A stretch of DNA of 64,000 bases from an uncultured Oscillospiraceae bacterium (lineage in GTDB: Bacteria > Bacillota > Clostridia > Oscillospirales > Ruminococcaceae), in NCBI GenBank assembly GCA_934539585.1, contig CAKTCT010000008.1:1-64000 (forward strand), given 5' to 3'. Numbering within the stretch: the stretch's first letter is position 1; the number at the start of each line of letters is the position of its first letter. Below are positions 30,615-38,174 of the stretch, piece by piece. The position numbers were made by a program, and so were the translations under genes. A model generated the notes under the pieces. That model saw nothing but the letters and a program-made list of their open reading frames with translations. It did not search any database and was not told the DNA's origin.

Positions 30615-30751
30615 GCTGAAATCCTGAGACAGCTGGCGCGGTTTGCCGCTTAATGGAAGTGATTCCGCCCGCCGAGGAAGACGGAAAATGATGGTTATCT
30701 CTTTTTGAGAGGTTCATTTGCCCTTCCTGGTTGTCCGGGAAGGGCATTTTT
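30615..30751 (+). ncRNA. L10 ribosomal-protein leader with attenuator
   Basis: This leader between the rplJL promoter and rplJ has the expected parts of the Firmicute L10 leader. There is a structured core (GAGACAGCTGGCGCGG to CCGCCCGCCGAGGAAG), an A-rich and U-rich middle, and a strong intrinsic terminator made by TGCCCTTCC (30719-30727) and GGAAGGGCA (30738-30746) followed by TTTTT. The L10(L12)4 complex is known to bind this RNA in other bacteria and cause premature termination. Confidence 0.85.
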
Positions 30752-30779
30752 ATGCATTTGTTGCTGGAGGTGAAAAATT

Positions 30780-31283
30780 TTGCCAAGCGAGAAAGTTTTA
30801 CTGGAAAAGCAGCAGGCGGTCGCTGACCTGAAGGCCAAGCTGGACAAGGCAGTTGCCGGCGTCCTGGTTGACTACAAGGGCATCGACGTCGCAAGCGATA
30901 CCAAGCTCCGGAAAGAGCTGCGGGAAGCCGGAGTGGATTACAGCGTTTACAAAAACTCGATCATCCGCTTCGCCGTGGAGGGCACCCCCTTCGCGGACCT
31001 GGCCAAGCATCTGGACGGCACCACCGCTTTCGCCCTCTCTGAGGAAGACGCGGTCGCTCCTGCCCGGATCATCGCCAAGTACTCCAAGGACGTGAAGAAC
31101 GGCTTTGACGTCAAGGCCGGCTTCGTGGAAGGCGAGATTCTGGATGTTGCAGGCGTCGCCGAGCTCTCTGCGATTCCTTCCAGAGAGGTCCTTATCGCCC
31201 AGGTTCTGGGCGGCTTCAACGGCGTTATCCGCAATTTCGCCGTGGTCCTGGATCAGATCCGGGAACAGAAAGAGGCCTGCTAA
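30780..31283 (+). CDS. rplJ: 50S ribosomal protein L10
   Basis: 167 residues with a TTG start; GGAGGTG lies nine bases upstream. Conserved L10 segments are KQQAVADLKAKLDKA, VLVDYKGIDVASDTKLRKELREAGVDYSVYKNS and the L7/L12-binding C-terminal helix region. It binds 23S rRNA and carries the L7/L12 dimers of the stalk. It is controlled by the leader directly upstream. Confidence 0.96.
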   Translation: MPSEKVLLEKQQAVADLKAKLDKAVAGVLVDYKGIDVASDTKLRKELREAGVDYSVYKNSIIRFAVEGTPFADLAKHLDGTTAFALSEEDAVAPARIIAKYSKDVKNGFDVKAGFVEGEILDVAGVAELSAIPSREVLIAQVLGGFNGVIRNFAVVLDQIREQKEAC

Positions 31284-31341
31284 CGGCCGCGGCCTGAAAC
31301 GGGCCGTCTGATAATTTCAAATGATATGGAGGTAACTTACC

Positions 31342-31719
31342 ATGGCTTCTGAGAAAATTCTGGCTATGATTGAAGAAGTGAAGGCTCTGACCGTGTTGGA
31401 GCTCTCCGAGCTGGTGAAAGCTCTGGAGGAAGAATTCGGCGTTTCCGCCGCTGCTGCTACCATCGCTGTTGCCGGTGGCGCTGCCGCTGCTCCCGCTGAG
31501 GAAGAGAAGACCGAGTTTGACGTTATGCTGACCGAGATCGGCGACGCCAAGACCGCTGTCATCAAGGCTGTCAAAGAGATCACCGGCCTGGGCCTGAAAG
31601 AGTCCAAGGAGATCGTTGACAACGCTCCTAAGGCTGTGAAGACTGGCGTTTCCAAGGCTGACGCCGAGGAAATGAAGAAGAAACTGGAAGACGCCGGCGC
31701 GAAAGTCGAGCTCAAGTAA
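31342..31719 (+). CDS. rplL: 50S ribosomal protein L7/L12
   Basis: 125 residues. An N-terminal dimerisation domain (ILAMIEEVKALTVLELSELVKALEEEFGV) and an Ala-rich hinge (AAAATIAVAGGAAAAPAEEE) precede the C-terminal factor-binding domain (KTAVIKAVKEITGLGLKESKEIVDNAPKAVK). Stalk protein that recruits translation GTPases. rpoB and rpoC do not follow as they often do; a terminator and a NUDIX gene follow instead. Confidence 0.97.
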   Translation: MASEKILAMIEEVKALTVLELSELVKALEEEFGVSAAAATIAVAGGAAAAPAEEEKTEFDVMLTEIGDAKTAVIKAVKEITGLGLKESKEIVDNAPKAVKTGVSKADAEEMKKKLEDAGAKVELK

Positions 31720-31734
31720 GTTTTTTTCGAAGCA

Positions 31735-31770
31735 AACCCCTTGCTGTTTCGGCGGCAAGGGGTTTTTGTT
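31735..31770 (+). terminator. Intrinsic terminator of rplJL
   Basis: AACCCCTTGC (31735-31744) pairs perfectly with GCAAGGGGTT (31755-31764), followed by TTTGTTTT. Confidence 0.85.
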
Positions 31771-31778
31771 TTGGCCGG

Positions 31779-31807
31779 TTGCGGATTTTCCGGTTTTGGT
31801 GTATGAT
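31779..31807 (+). promoter_or_regulatory. Promoter of the NUDIX-patatin pair
   Basis: TTGCGG (31779-31784), 17-nt spacer, TATGAT (31802-31807). Confidence 0.5.
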
Positions 31808-31837
31808 AGAAGGAGACTTTGGAAAGGCGGCGGCGGA

Positions 31838-32437
31838 ATGGAATGGTTGACAGAGCTGGACGAGGAGCTGCGGCCCCTGGGACCGGTTCCTCGGGAGGTC
31901 GCCCACCGGGAGGGTCGGCTCCACGGCGTGGTCCACTGCTGGGTGGTCTCCCGGAGGGCGGGGGAGACCCGGGTGTGGTTCCAGCAGCGGGCCCATGAGA
32001 AGCGGGACTTTCCCGACTACTTCGACATTGCCGTCGGCGGCCACATCGACGTCGGGGAGTCCCGGGACGCCGCCGCTCTCCGGGAGATGGGGGAGGAAAT
32101 CGGCCTGACGCCGGAGCCCTCCCGGCTGCGGTACCTGGGGTACACCCGGGAGGACCTACGGGTGGGGGACTTCTTCGACCGGGAGGTGGGGTACGTCTAC
32201 CTTTACGAGGACCCGGCGCCGGATTTCCACCCCGGGGAGGAGGTCTCCCGGATGATCTGGGTGTCCATGGAGGAGCTTGTCCGCCGGGAGGTGGAGGGCG
32301 CAGATGCGATCACCGCCCACAACGCCGACGGGAGCGCGTTTTTGACCGGGAAGGCCGACTGGTGCGTCCATCCCGGGGAGTTTGAGAAGGTTGTCCTGCC
32401 TGGATTGCAGGCGGAAGGAAAGGAGCGGCTGGAATGA
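31838..32437 (+). CDS. NUDIX hydrolase
   Basis: 199 residues with an intact Nudix box GHIDVGESRDAAALREMGEEIGL (about 67-89). The layout resembles the isopentenyl-diphosphate-isomerase-like Nudix group (HCWVVSRRAGETRVWFQQR before the box). Members hydrolyse nucleoside diphosphates linked to another moiety; the substrate is not predictable. ATG 31838 is chosen because residues begin like family members (MEWLTELDEELRPLG). The last 4 bp overlap the patatin gene (ATGA), so the two are translationally coupled. Confidence 0.86.
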   Translation: MEWLTELDEELRPLGPVPREVAHREGRLHGVVHCWVVSRRAGETRVWFQQRAHEKRDFPDYFDIAVGGHIDVGESRDAAALREMGEEIGLTPEPSRLRYLGYTREDLRVGDFFDREVGYVYLYEDPAPDFHPGEEVSRMIWVSMEELVRREVEGADAITAHNADGSAFLTGKADWCVHPGEFEKVVLPGLQAEGKERLE

Positions 32438-33288
32438 AAACAGGATTGGTTCTGGAAGGCGGCGGGATGCGGGGGCTTTATACCACCGGCGTTCTGGATT
32501 GGATGCTGGACCGGGAGTTTACCCCGGATTACTGCATCGGCGTATCGGCGGGGGCCTGCCACGCCACTTCGTTTCTGTCCAGGCAGCGGGGGCGGAGCTT
32601 CCGCATCAATACGGCCTACCTGAAAAGCGGCCAGTACGTGGGGGTCCGGAACTTTTTGAAGACCGGTTCCATGTTCGGCATGGACTTCATCTTCGACGAC
32701 ATCCCCAACAAGCTGGACCTGTTCGACTACGACACCTTCCTGGCCAGCCCCTGCGAGTTTTACGTGGGCGTGACCAACGTCTGGACCGGCAAGCCGGAGT
32801 ACTTCCCCAAGGAGTCCCTGGACCACGACTCCACGGTGATCCGGGCGTCGTCCTCCATCCCGGTGTTTGCGCCCATCGTGCCCTATAAGGGGAATCTTTA
32901 CCTGGACGGCGGCACCTCGGACCCCATCCCGGTGCGGAAGGCCCTGGCCGACGGCTGCGACCGGGTCATCGTGGTGCTGACCCAGGACCGGAGCTTTGTC
33001 AAGGCGCCGGAGAAGTTCCGGGCCGTGTACACCCGGCTCTACCGGAAGTATCCCCGGATGATCGAGACCCTGGACCGGCGGTATCAGGTCTACAACGAGA
33101 CCCGGGAGTTTGTTTTCCAGCTGGAAAAAGAGGGCAAGGCCCTGGTGGTGGCCCCGGGGAAGCCGGTGGACATCAGCCGCTTCGAAAAAGACCCGGAAAA
33201 GCTCCGGGCCCTGTACGACGAGGGAATGGCCGACGCGGAAATGGTCCTGGGGAACAGCGACTGGATCAAGCCGCTATCCCAGAAGTAA
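32434..33288 (+). CDS. Patatin-like phospholipase
   Basis: 284 residues. The oxyanion loop is GGGMRG (9-14), the nucleophile motif GVSAG (Ser38) and the catalytic aspartate DGG (near 155). This is the complete Ser-Asp dyad of bacterial patatin-like lipases of the RssA/YjjU type. There is no signal peptide, so it probably acts on lipids at the inner face of the membrane. It is coupled to the NUDIX gene upstream. Its 3' end overlaps the 3' end of the convergent small gene 33274-33612 by 15 bp. Confidence 0.88.
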   Translation: MKTGLVLEGGGMRGLYTTGVLDWMLDREFTPDYCIGVSAGACHATSFLSRQRGRSFRINTAYLKSGQYVGVRNFLKTGSMFGMDFIFDDIPNKLDLFDYDTFLASPCEFYVGVTNVWTGKPEYFPKESLDHDSTVIRASSSIPVFAPIVPYKGNLYLDGGTSDPIPVRKALADGCDRVIVVLTQDRSFVKAPEKFRAVYTRLYRKYPRMIETLDRRYQVYNETREFVFQLEKEGKALVVAPGKPVDISRFEKDPEKLRALYDEGMADAEMVLGNSDWIKPLSQK

Positions 33289-33612
33289 GTAGACCAGAGC
33301 CAGGATCAGGGTCCGGTCCCCGCCGTCGTTGATGAGAAGAAGCAGAAGGAGCAGGAGCAGCACCGTCTCGCCGTCTAAATTCAGCCGGTCCAGGATGCCC
33401 TGAAAGGGCGGAACCGGGGTCGGATTTGGTGGAGGCGGGGCAGGCTTCGGCGGCCTGGGCGGCTCCGGAGGCAGGGACGGGGCGGTCATGCGGTTGGTCT
33501 GCTCCACCCGCTGCCGGGCCTTGCGCTGCATCTCCCGGACGCGCTCCGCCGCTTCCCGCTGCATGGAGGAAATCTCCGACGGGGAGTAGCCGCTGCGGTT
33601 ATTGGAGGCCAT
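33274..33612 (-). CDS. Small proline-rich protein with poly-leucine segment
   Basis: 112 residues. A charged N-terminal helix (SEISSMQREAAERVREMQRKARQRVEQ) precedes a proline-rich linker (PPEPPRPPKPAPPPPNPTPVPP) and a hydrophobic end with a nine-leucine run (ETVLLLLLLLLLINDGGDRTLILALVYLLLG). The last part could form one or two short membrane helices. It is third in a minus-strand set with 33631-34035 and 34071-34331. Function unknown. The spacing to the next gene is 18 bp, so one transcript is likely. Confidence 0.65.
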   Translation of the reverse strand: MASNNRSGYSPSEISSMQREAAERVREMQRKARQRVEQTNRMTAPSLPPEPPRPPKPAPPPPNPTPVPPFQGILDRLNLDGETVLLLLLLLLLINDGGDRTLILALVYLLLG

Positions 33613-33630
33613 GGCGGGCCCTCCTTTCCC

Positions 33631-34035
33631 TTAGCGGTCGCCCAGCAGGCCCTGGAGAACGCCGCTTTGCTGTAACACCGGCAGCAGGCTCATGAGGTGG
33701 AGAATCCGGATGGCTTCGTCCACCTTGTGCCGCCGTTCCTCCTTGAGAAGAGGCCGTAGGGACCGGAGAAAGGCGGTGCTGGGGGTCTCGGCCCGGGCCT
33801 GCTGCATCAGCTGCCGGATCCGCATCAGGTCCGCGGGGTTGATGGAAAAGCCTTCTCCCCCGGAGGGAGGCGGGCTGCCGCCCAGTCCCGCCAGAAGGCC
33901 GGAAAGGTCCCCGGAGGGCGGGGCAGGCGGGTCGTCTCCGCCGGTCAGGCCCAGGGCCTTGGCCATGTCCTGAATCTGCTTCATGCCTTCCTCGCTGCCC
34001 AAAATCTCCTGGACCTTGGAGGTCAGATCGTCCAT
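33631..34035 (-). CDS. Small hypothetical protein
   Basis: 134 residues. An N-terminal helix (MDDLTSKVQEILGSEEGMKQIQDMAKALG) and a Gly/Pro/Ser linker (about 33-63) precede a helical C-terminal half (MRIRQLMQQARAETPSTAFLRSLRPLLKEERRHKVDEAIRIL). The start motif is reminiscent of small Clostridia proteins encoded next to the poly-leucine protein and the 86-residue protein. No enzymatic motif. Probably a conserved lineage-specific protein; role unknown. Confidence 0.65.
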   Translation of the reverse strand: MDDLTSKVQEILGSEEGMKQIQDMAKALGLTGGDDPPAPPSGDLSGLLAGLGGSPPPSGGEGFSINPADLMRIRQLMQQARAETPSTAFLRSLRPLLKEERRHKVDEAIRILHLMSLLPVLQQSGVLQGLLGDR

Positions 34036-34070
34036 GTTTCCGGCTCCTCCCTTCCCCGGCGGGGCCGGGA

Positions 34071-34331
34071 TTACTTGCTGTGCTCCGCCTGATTGATGAA
34101 GTTTTGCAGGACCTGTTTGGCCTGGGGCGTGTTGATCAGCTGCTGGGCCAGCTTGGGATTGTTGACCAGCTGCTGCATCCTGGCGGCGTCGTTGGGAGCC
34201 ATTTTCTGGAAAAGAGCGTCGTACTTGCCGGCTTCCAGCTGGCTTTGAAGGACCTTGGGGTCCGTGCCCAGACGTTTGCCGATCATGGCGAGAATTTTTT
34301 CGGTATTGGGGTTCTTGGGGTCCATGGCCAT
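34071..34331 (-). CDS. Small helical hypothetical protein
   Basis: 86 residues from ATG 34331, an all-helical protein (NTEKILAMIGKRLGTDPKVLQSQLEAGKYDALFQKM; NNPKLAQQLINTPQAKQVLQNFI). The second half repeats short helices of about 12 residues. It is first in the minus-strand trio of small proteins. ATG 34331 is preferred to a TTG at 34340 because of spacing from AAGGCAGG. Function unknown. Confidence 0.65.
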   Translation of the reverse strand: MAMDPKNPNTEKILAMIGKRLGTDPKVLQSQLEAGKYDALFQKMAPNDAARMQQLVNNPKLAQQLINTPQAKQVLQNFINQAEHSK

Positions 34332-34394
34332 GGGAATCAACCTGCCTTTCTGTCGCTGCCGCCCGGTCCGCCGGAATTTTTTTCGAAAAAGAGA

Positions 34395-34423
34395 TTGACG
34401 GAAGAACCGGGATACCCTATACT
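34395..34423 (+). promoter_or_regulatory. Promoter of the YfcE-lepA unit
   Basis: TTGACG (34395-34400), 17-nt spacer, TATACT (34418-34423). Confidence 0.65.
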
Positions 34424-34483
34424 TATGTTACGGGAAGCCGCGTTATACCGGCCCTGTTGTGAGATTCAAGGAGGAGCCTTTTC

Positions 34484-34960
34484 ATGCGCGTTATCGTTGT
34501 TTCCGACACCCATCGGGATTTCCGGACGCTGCTCCGGATCGTGGACAAGCACCGGCAGGAGGCCGCGCTGTTCCTGCACCTGGGCGACGGCGAGCAGGAG
34601 GTGGAGGACGTGAAGAACCTCTATCCCGATCTGCCCATCACCTCGGTCCGGGGGAACTGCGATTTTTCCTGGGACACCCCCACCACCCGGGTGGTCACGG
34701 CGGGAAACGTCCGCATCTTCATGGCCCACGGCCACGACCTGGGGGTGAAAAGCTCCACGGAGATGCTGGTCCGGCTCGCAAGGGAAAACGGCTGCCGCAT
34801 TGCATTATATGGCCACACCCACAAGGGCGACACCCATTATGAGGAAGGAATTTACGTCATGAACCCGGGAAGTCCTTCCATGCCCCGGAACGGCTACGCC
34901 AGTTACGGCGTAATCGACATCACCGGCGGGGGGATTGCCTCCTTTTTGGTGGAAATCTGA
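34484..34960 (+). CDS. YfcE/MJ0936-family metallophosphoesterase
   Basis: 158 residues with the calcineurin-like metal motifs SDTH (7-10), LGDGE (near 32), RGNCD (near 52), AHGHDLG (near 80) and YGHTHKGD (near 105). These YfcE-type enzymes are dimetal phosphodiesterases of uncertain natural substrate. CAAGGAGG is upstream of the ATG. lepA starts 34 bp after its stop with no terminator, so the two are likely cotranscribed. Confidence 0.87.
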   Translation: MRVIVVSDTHRDFRTLLRIVDKHRQEAALFLHLGDGEQEVEDVKNLYPDLPITSVRGNCDFSWDTPTTRVVTAGNVRIFMAHGHDLGVKSSTEMLVRLARENGCRIALYGHTHKGDTHYEEGIYVMNPGSPSMPRNGYASYGVIDITGGGIASFLVEI

Positions 34961-34994
34961 GCGCCTATGTCTGATAGAAACGGAGGACCTTTCT

Positions 34995-36806
34995 TTGGCT
35001 TATAAACAAGATCACATCCGAAACTTCTGCATCATCGCCCACATCGACCACGGCAAGTCCACCCTGGCCGACCGCATCCTGGAGCAGACCAGCGCCGTGG
35101 CCCTCCGGGATATGGAGGAGCAGCTCCTGGACAACATGGACATCGAGCGGGAGCGGGGCATCACCATCAAGGCCCGGGCGGTGAAGGTCAATTATACCGC
35201 CGACAACGGGGAGCTTTATGAGTTCAACCTCATCGACACCCCCGGCCACGTGGACTTCAACTATGAGGTCTCCCGGTCCCTGGCCGCCTGCGAGGGCGCG
35301 GTGCTGGTGGTGGACGCCTCCCAGGGCATCGAGGCCCAGACCCTGGGCAACACCTATCTCGCCGTGGACCACGGCCTGGAGGTGGTGCCGGTGGTCAACA
35401 AGATCGACCTCCCCGCCGCGGACCCGGAGCGGGTCTGCCACGAGATCGAGGACGTCATCGGCATCCCCGCCATGGACGCGCCCCGGATCTCCGCCAAACA
35501 GGGCATCAACATCCACGAGGTGCTGGAGCGGATCGTCACCGACATCCCGGCCCCCAAGGGGGACCCGGCGGCGCCCCTGCAGGCGCTGATTTTCGACTCC
35601 TACTACGACAGCTACCGGGGGGTCATCGTCTATATCCGGGTCAAGGAGGGCACTCTGCGGAAGGATTCCACCATCCGGATGATGGCCACCGGGGCCCGGT
35701 TCGACGTGGTGGAGATCGGCTGCCTGGGCGCTACCAGCCTCATCCCCAGCGATGAGCTGAAGGCCGGCGAGGTGGGCTATATCGCCGCCTCCATCAAGAA
35801 CATCGGGGACACCCGGGTGGGCGACACCGTCACCGACGCGGAAAACCCGGCGGCAGAGCCGCTGCCCGGCTACCGGAAGGTGAATCCCATGGTGTTCTGC
35901 GGCATTTATCCCGCTGACGGGGCCAAGTACCCCGACCTCCGGGACGCTTTGGAAAAGCTGCAGCTGAACGACGCCGCCCTGTCCTTTGAGCCGGAGACCT
36001 CCGTGGCCCTGGGCTTCGGGTTCCGGTGCGGGTTTCTGGGGCTCCTCCACATGGAGATTATCCAGGAGCGGCTGGAGCGGGAGTTCAATCTGGACCTTGT
36101 GACCACGGCCCCCTCCGTCGTTTACCGCATCACCAAAACCGACGGGACCGTGGTGGAGATCGACAACCCCACCAACTATCCCGACCCTTCCCAGATTGTC
36201 AAGGCCGAGGAGCCCATCGTCCGGGCGGACATCATTTCTCCGGTGGATTATGTGGGCAATATCATGGAGCTGTGTACCGGCCGCCGGGGCGAGTTCAAGA
36301 ACATGCAGTACCTGGACGCCACCCGGGTGGAGCTCCACTACGAAATGCCCCTGAACGAGATCATCTACGACTTTTTCGACGCCCTGAAGTCCCGGACCAA
36401 GGGGTATGCATCCTTTGACTACTCCCTGGTGGGCTACCGGGAGTCCAAGCTGGTGAAGCTGGACATTCTGCTCAACGGCGACATTGTGGACGCCCTGTCC
36501 TTCATCGTTTTTGAGGAGCGGGCCTACGCCCGGGGGCGGCGCATCTGCGAGAAGCTCAAGGAGAACATCCCCCGCCAGCTCTTTGAGGTGCCCATCCAGG
36601 CGGCCATCGGCGGGAAGATCATCGCCCGGGAGACGGTGAAGGCCGTCCGGAAGGATGTGCTGGCCAAGTGCTACGGCGGCGATATCACCCGGAAAAAGAA
36701 GCTGCTGGAAAAGCAGAAGGAAGGCAAAAAACGGATGCGCCAGCTGGGCTCCGTGGAGGTCCCCCAGCAAGCCTTCATGGCGGTCCTCAAGCTGGACGAC
36801 GATTGA
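34995..36806 (+). CDS. lepA: Elongation factor 4 (LepA)
   Basis: 603 residues, a normal length. G-domain motifs: AHIDHGKST, the RGITIK switch, DTPGHVDF and NKIDLP. The LepA-specific C-terminal domain has KKLLEKQKEGKKRMRQLGSVEVPQQAF. It is a ribosome-associated GTPase that acts in translation. TTG 34995 is the start: GGAGG lies eight bases upstream and the protein begins MAYKQDHIRNFCIIAHIDHG as family members do. Confidence 0.96.
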   Translation: MAYKQDHIRNFCIIAHIDHGKSTLADRILEQTSAVALRDMEEQLLDNMDIERERGITIKARAVKVNYTADNGELYEFNLIDTPGHVDFNYEVSRSLAACEGAVLVVDASQGIEAQTLGNTYLAVDHGLEVVPVVNKIDLPAADPERVCHEIEDVIGIPAMDAPRISAKQGINIHEVLERIVTDIPAPKGDPAAPLQALIFDSYYDSYRGVIVYIRVKEGTLRKDSTIRMMATGARFDVVEIGCLGATSLIPSDELKAGEVGYIAASIKNIGDTRVGDTVTDAENPAAEPLPGYRKVNPMVFCGIYPADGAKYPDLRDALEKLQLNDAALSFEPETSVALGFGFRCGFLGLLHMEIIQERLEREFNLDLVTTAPSVVYRITKTDGTVVEIDNPTNYPDPSQIVKAEEPIVRADIISPVDYVGNIMELCTGRRGEFKNMQYLDATRVELHYEMPLNEIIYDFFDALKSRTKGYASFDYSLVGYRESKLVKLDILLNGDIVDALSFIVFEERAYARGRRICEKLKENIPRQLFEVPIQAAIGGKIIARETVKAVRKDVLAKCYGGDITRKKKLLEKQKEGKKRMRQLGSVEVPQQAFMAVLKLDDD

Positions 36807-36814
36807 TCTGCGCG

Positions 36815-36845
36815 GCCGGATCCCTCCCCGGGGTCCGGCTGTTTC
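36815..36845 (+). terminator. Weak hairpin between lepA and hemW
   Basis: GCCGGA (36815-36820) and TCCGGC (36834-36839) form a GC-rich stem followed by TGTTTCTTT. It may attenuate rather than fully stop read-through into hemW. Confidence 0.4.
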
Positions 36846-36860
36846 TTTAAGGAGGAAGAC

Positions 36861-37958
36861 ATGGGACCCATCGGATTGTACGTACACGTGCCCTTTTGCG
36901 TGTCCAAGTGCGGCTACTGCGACTTCTATTCCGAGACCACCCGGGAAGGGAAGGACGCCTATTTACAGGTGCTGGGGGAGGAAATCCGCTCCTACGCCGG
37001 ACGGGGGATCACGGCGGACAGCCTCTTTGTAGGCGGCGGGACCCCGTCCATGCTGACCGCCGGGGAACTGGGGGACATTCTGGACGCCTGCCGGGAGGTC
37101 TTCGGCCTGACCGGGGAGTGTACCCTGGAGGCCAATCCGGACAGCGTCTCCCCGGAGTTTCTCCGGGAGGTCCGGCAGAGGGGGTTCAACCGCATCTCCT
37201 TCGGGGCCCAGAGCGCCGTGGACAGCGAGCTCCGGGCCCTGGGCCGCCGCCACAATGCCGCCCGGATCGGGACGACGGTGGAATGGGCCCGGCAGGCCGG
37301 TTTTGACAACCTGAGCCTTGACGTAATGTTGGGGATTCCGGGTCAGTCCAGGGTCAGCCTGGGGTACACGCTGGGTGCGTTTGCGGAACTTGCACCGGAG
37401 CACCTTTCCTGCTATCTTCTGAAGATCGAGGAGGGGACGCCCTTCTACTGTCAGCACATGGAACGGCTCTGCGCCGGGGACGATCTGGCGGCGGATCTGT
37501 ACCTGCAAACCGTGGAGACCCTCTCCCGGGCGGGGTACCGGCAGTACGAAATTTCCAATTTTGCCAAGCCGGGCCGGGCCTGTGTTCACAACCTCAAGTA
37601 CTGGCGGTGCATGGAATATCTGGGCTTCGGGCCGGCGGCCCACTCCTTCTTTGAGGGGGAGCGGATTTACCATCCTCGGGGGCTTTCGGCGTATCTGGAG
37701 AGCAGGGGGACCAACCGGGTCCCCGACGGGCCGGGCGGCGGCGGGGAGGAACGGATTCTCCTGGGGCTCCGGCTGGCGGAGGGGATGGAGCTTTCCGCGC
37801 TGCCGCTGCCGGAGGAGGAACGGGCGCAGTTTCTGAAAAAGGCCCGGGTCTTTGAAAAGGCCGGGCTGGCAGAGGAGGTCAACGGGCGGTTCCGGCTGAC
37901 GCCGGAGGGCTTTCTGGTGTCCAATTCTGTGTTGGCAGAGCTGCTTTCCTTCGAATAG
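36861..37958 (+). CDS. hemW: Radical SAM heme chaperone-type protein HemW
   Basis: 365 residues. The radical-SAM motif CVSKCGYC (13-20) is followed by F as in CxxxCxxCxF, then GGGTPS and NPDS. HemW-typical RISFGAQS and the C-terminal HNLKYW and GFGPAAHSF segments follow. HemW proteins resemble coproporphyrinogen dehydrogenase HemN but act in heme trafficking, and many anaerobes keep them without a heme pathway. AAGGAGG precedes the ATG. The gene sits directly after lepA, a very common order in bacteria. Confidence 0.93.
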   Translation: MGPIGLYVHVPFCVSKCGYCDFYSETTREGKDAYLQVLGEEIRSYAGRGITADSLFVGGGTPSMLTAGELGDILDACREVFGLTGECTLEANPDSVSPEFLREVRQRGFNRISFGAQSAVDSELRALGRRHNAARIGTTVEWARQAGFDNLSLDVMLGIPGQSRVSLGYTLGAFAELAPEHLSCYLLKIEEGTPFYCQHMERLCAGDDLAADLYLQTVETLSRAGYRQYEISNFAKPGRACVHNLKYWRCMEYLGFGPAAHSFFEGERIYHPRGLSAYLESRGTNRVPDGPGGGGEERILLGLRLAEGMELSALPLPEEERAQFLKKARVFEKAGLAEEVNGRFRLTPEGFLVSNSVLAELLSFE

Positions 37959-37974
37959 TTACAAATTCGTTACA
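37958..37974 (-). promoter_or_regulatory. WalR-type box 1
   Basis: On the minus strand TGTAAC-GAATT-TGTAAC, an exact match to the WalR (YycF) consensus TGTWAH-N5-TGTWAH. It starts on the last base of hemW and lies about 125 bp upstream of the M23 peptidase promoter. Confidence 0.6.
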
Positions 37975-38097
37975 AAAAATACGGGAGATTCCCTGGAAAA
38001 TCCGGAAAATATTGGGCGAAACGCTGTAAAATACCCACAAAAAACTATGGGTATCTGACAAAATGCTGACGCGCCGGTAAAAAAAGTAACGAAGTGG

Positions 38098-38125
38098 TTG
38101 CAATTTTTGAGAGATGTGCTATAAT
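38098..38125 (+). promoter_or_regulatory. Promoter of the M23 peptidase gene
   Basis: TTGCAA (38098-38103), 16-nt spacer, TATAAT (38120-38125). Confidence 0.65.
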
Positions 38126-38134
38126 AGATGATGT

Positions 38135-38151
38135 TGTAACCGATTTGTAAC
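38135..38151 (+). promoter_or_regulatory. WalR-type box 2, overlapping the start of transcription
   Basis: TGTAAC-CGATT-TGTAAC, an exact WalR-consensus direct repeat placed about +3 to +20 relative to the predicted start site. Boxes downstream of -10 usually mean repression by WalR. Confidence 0.6.
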
Positions 38152-38174
38152 GAACAGAAAGGAGAGGGTACGCA

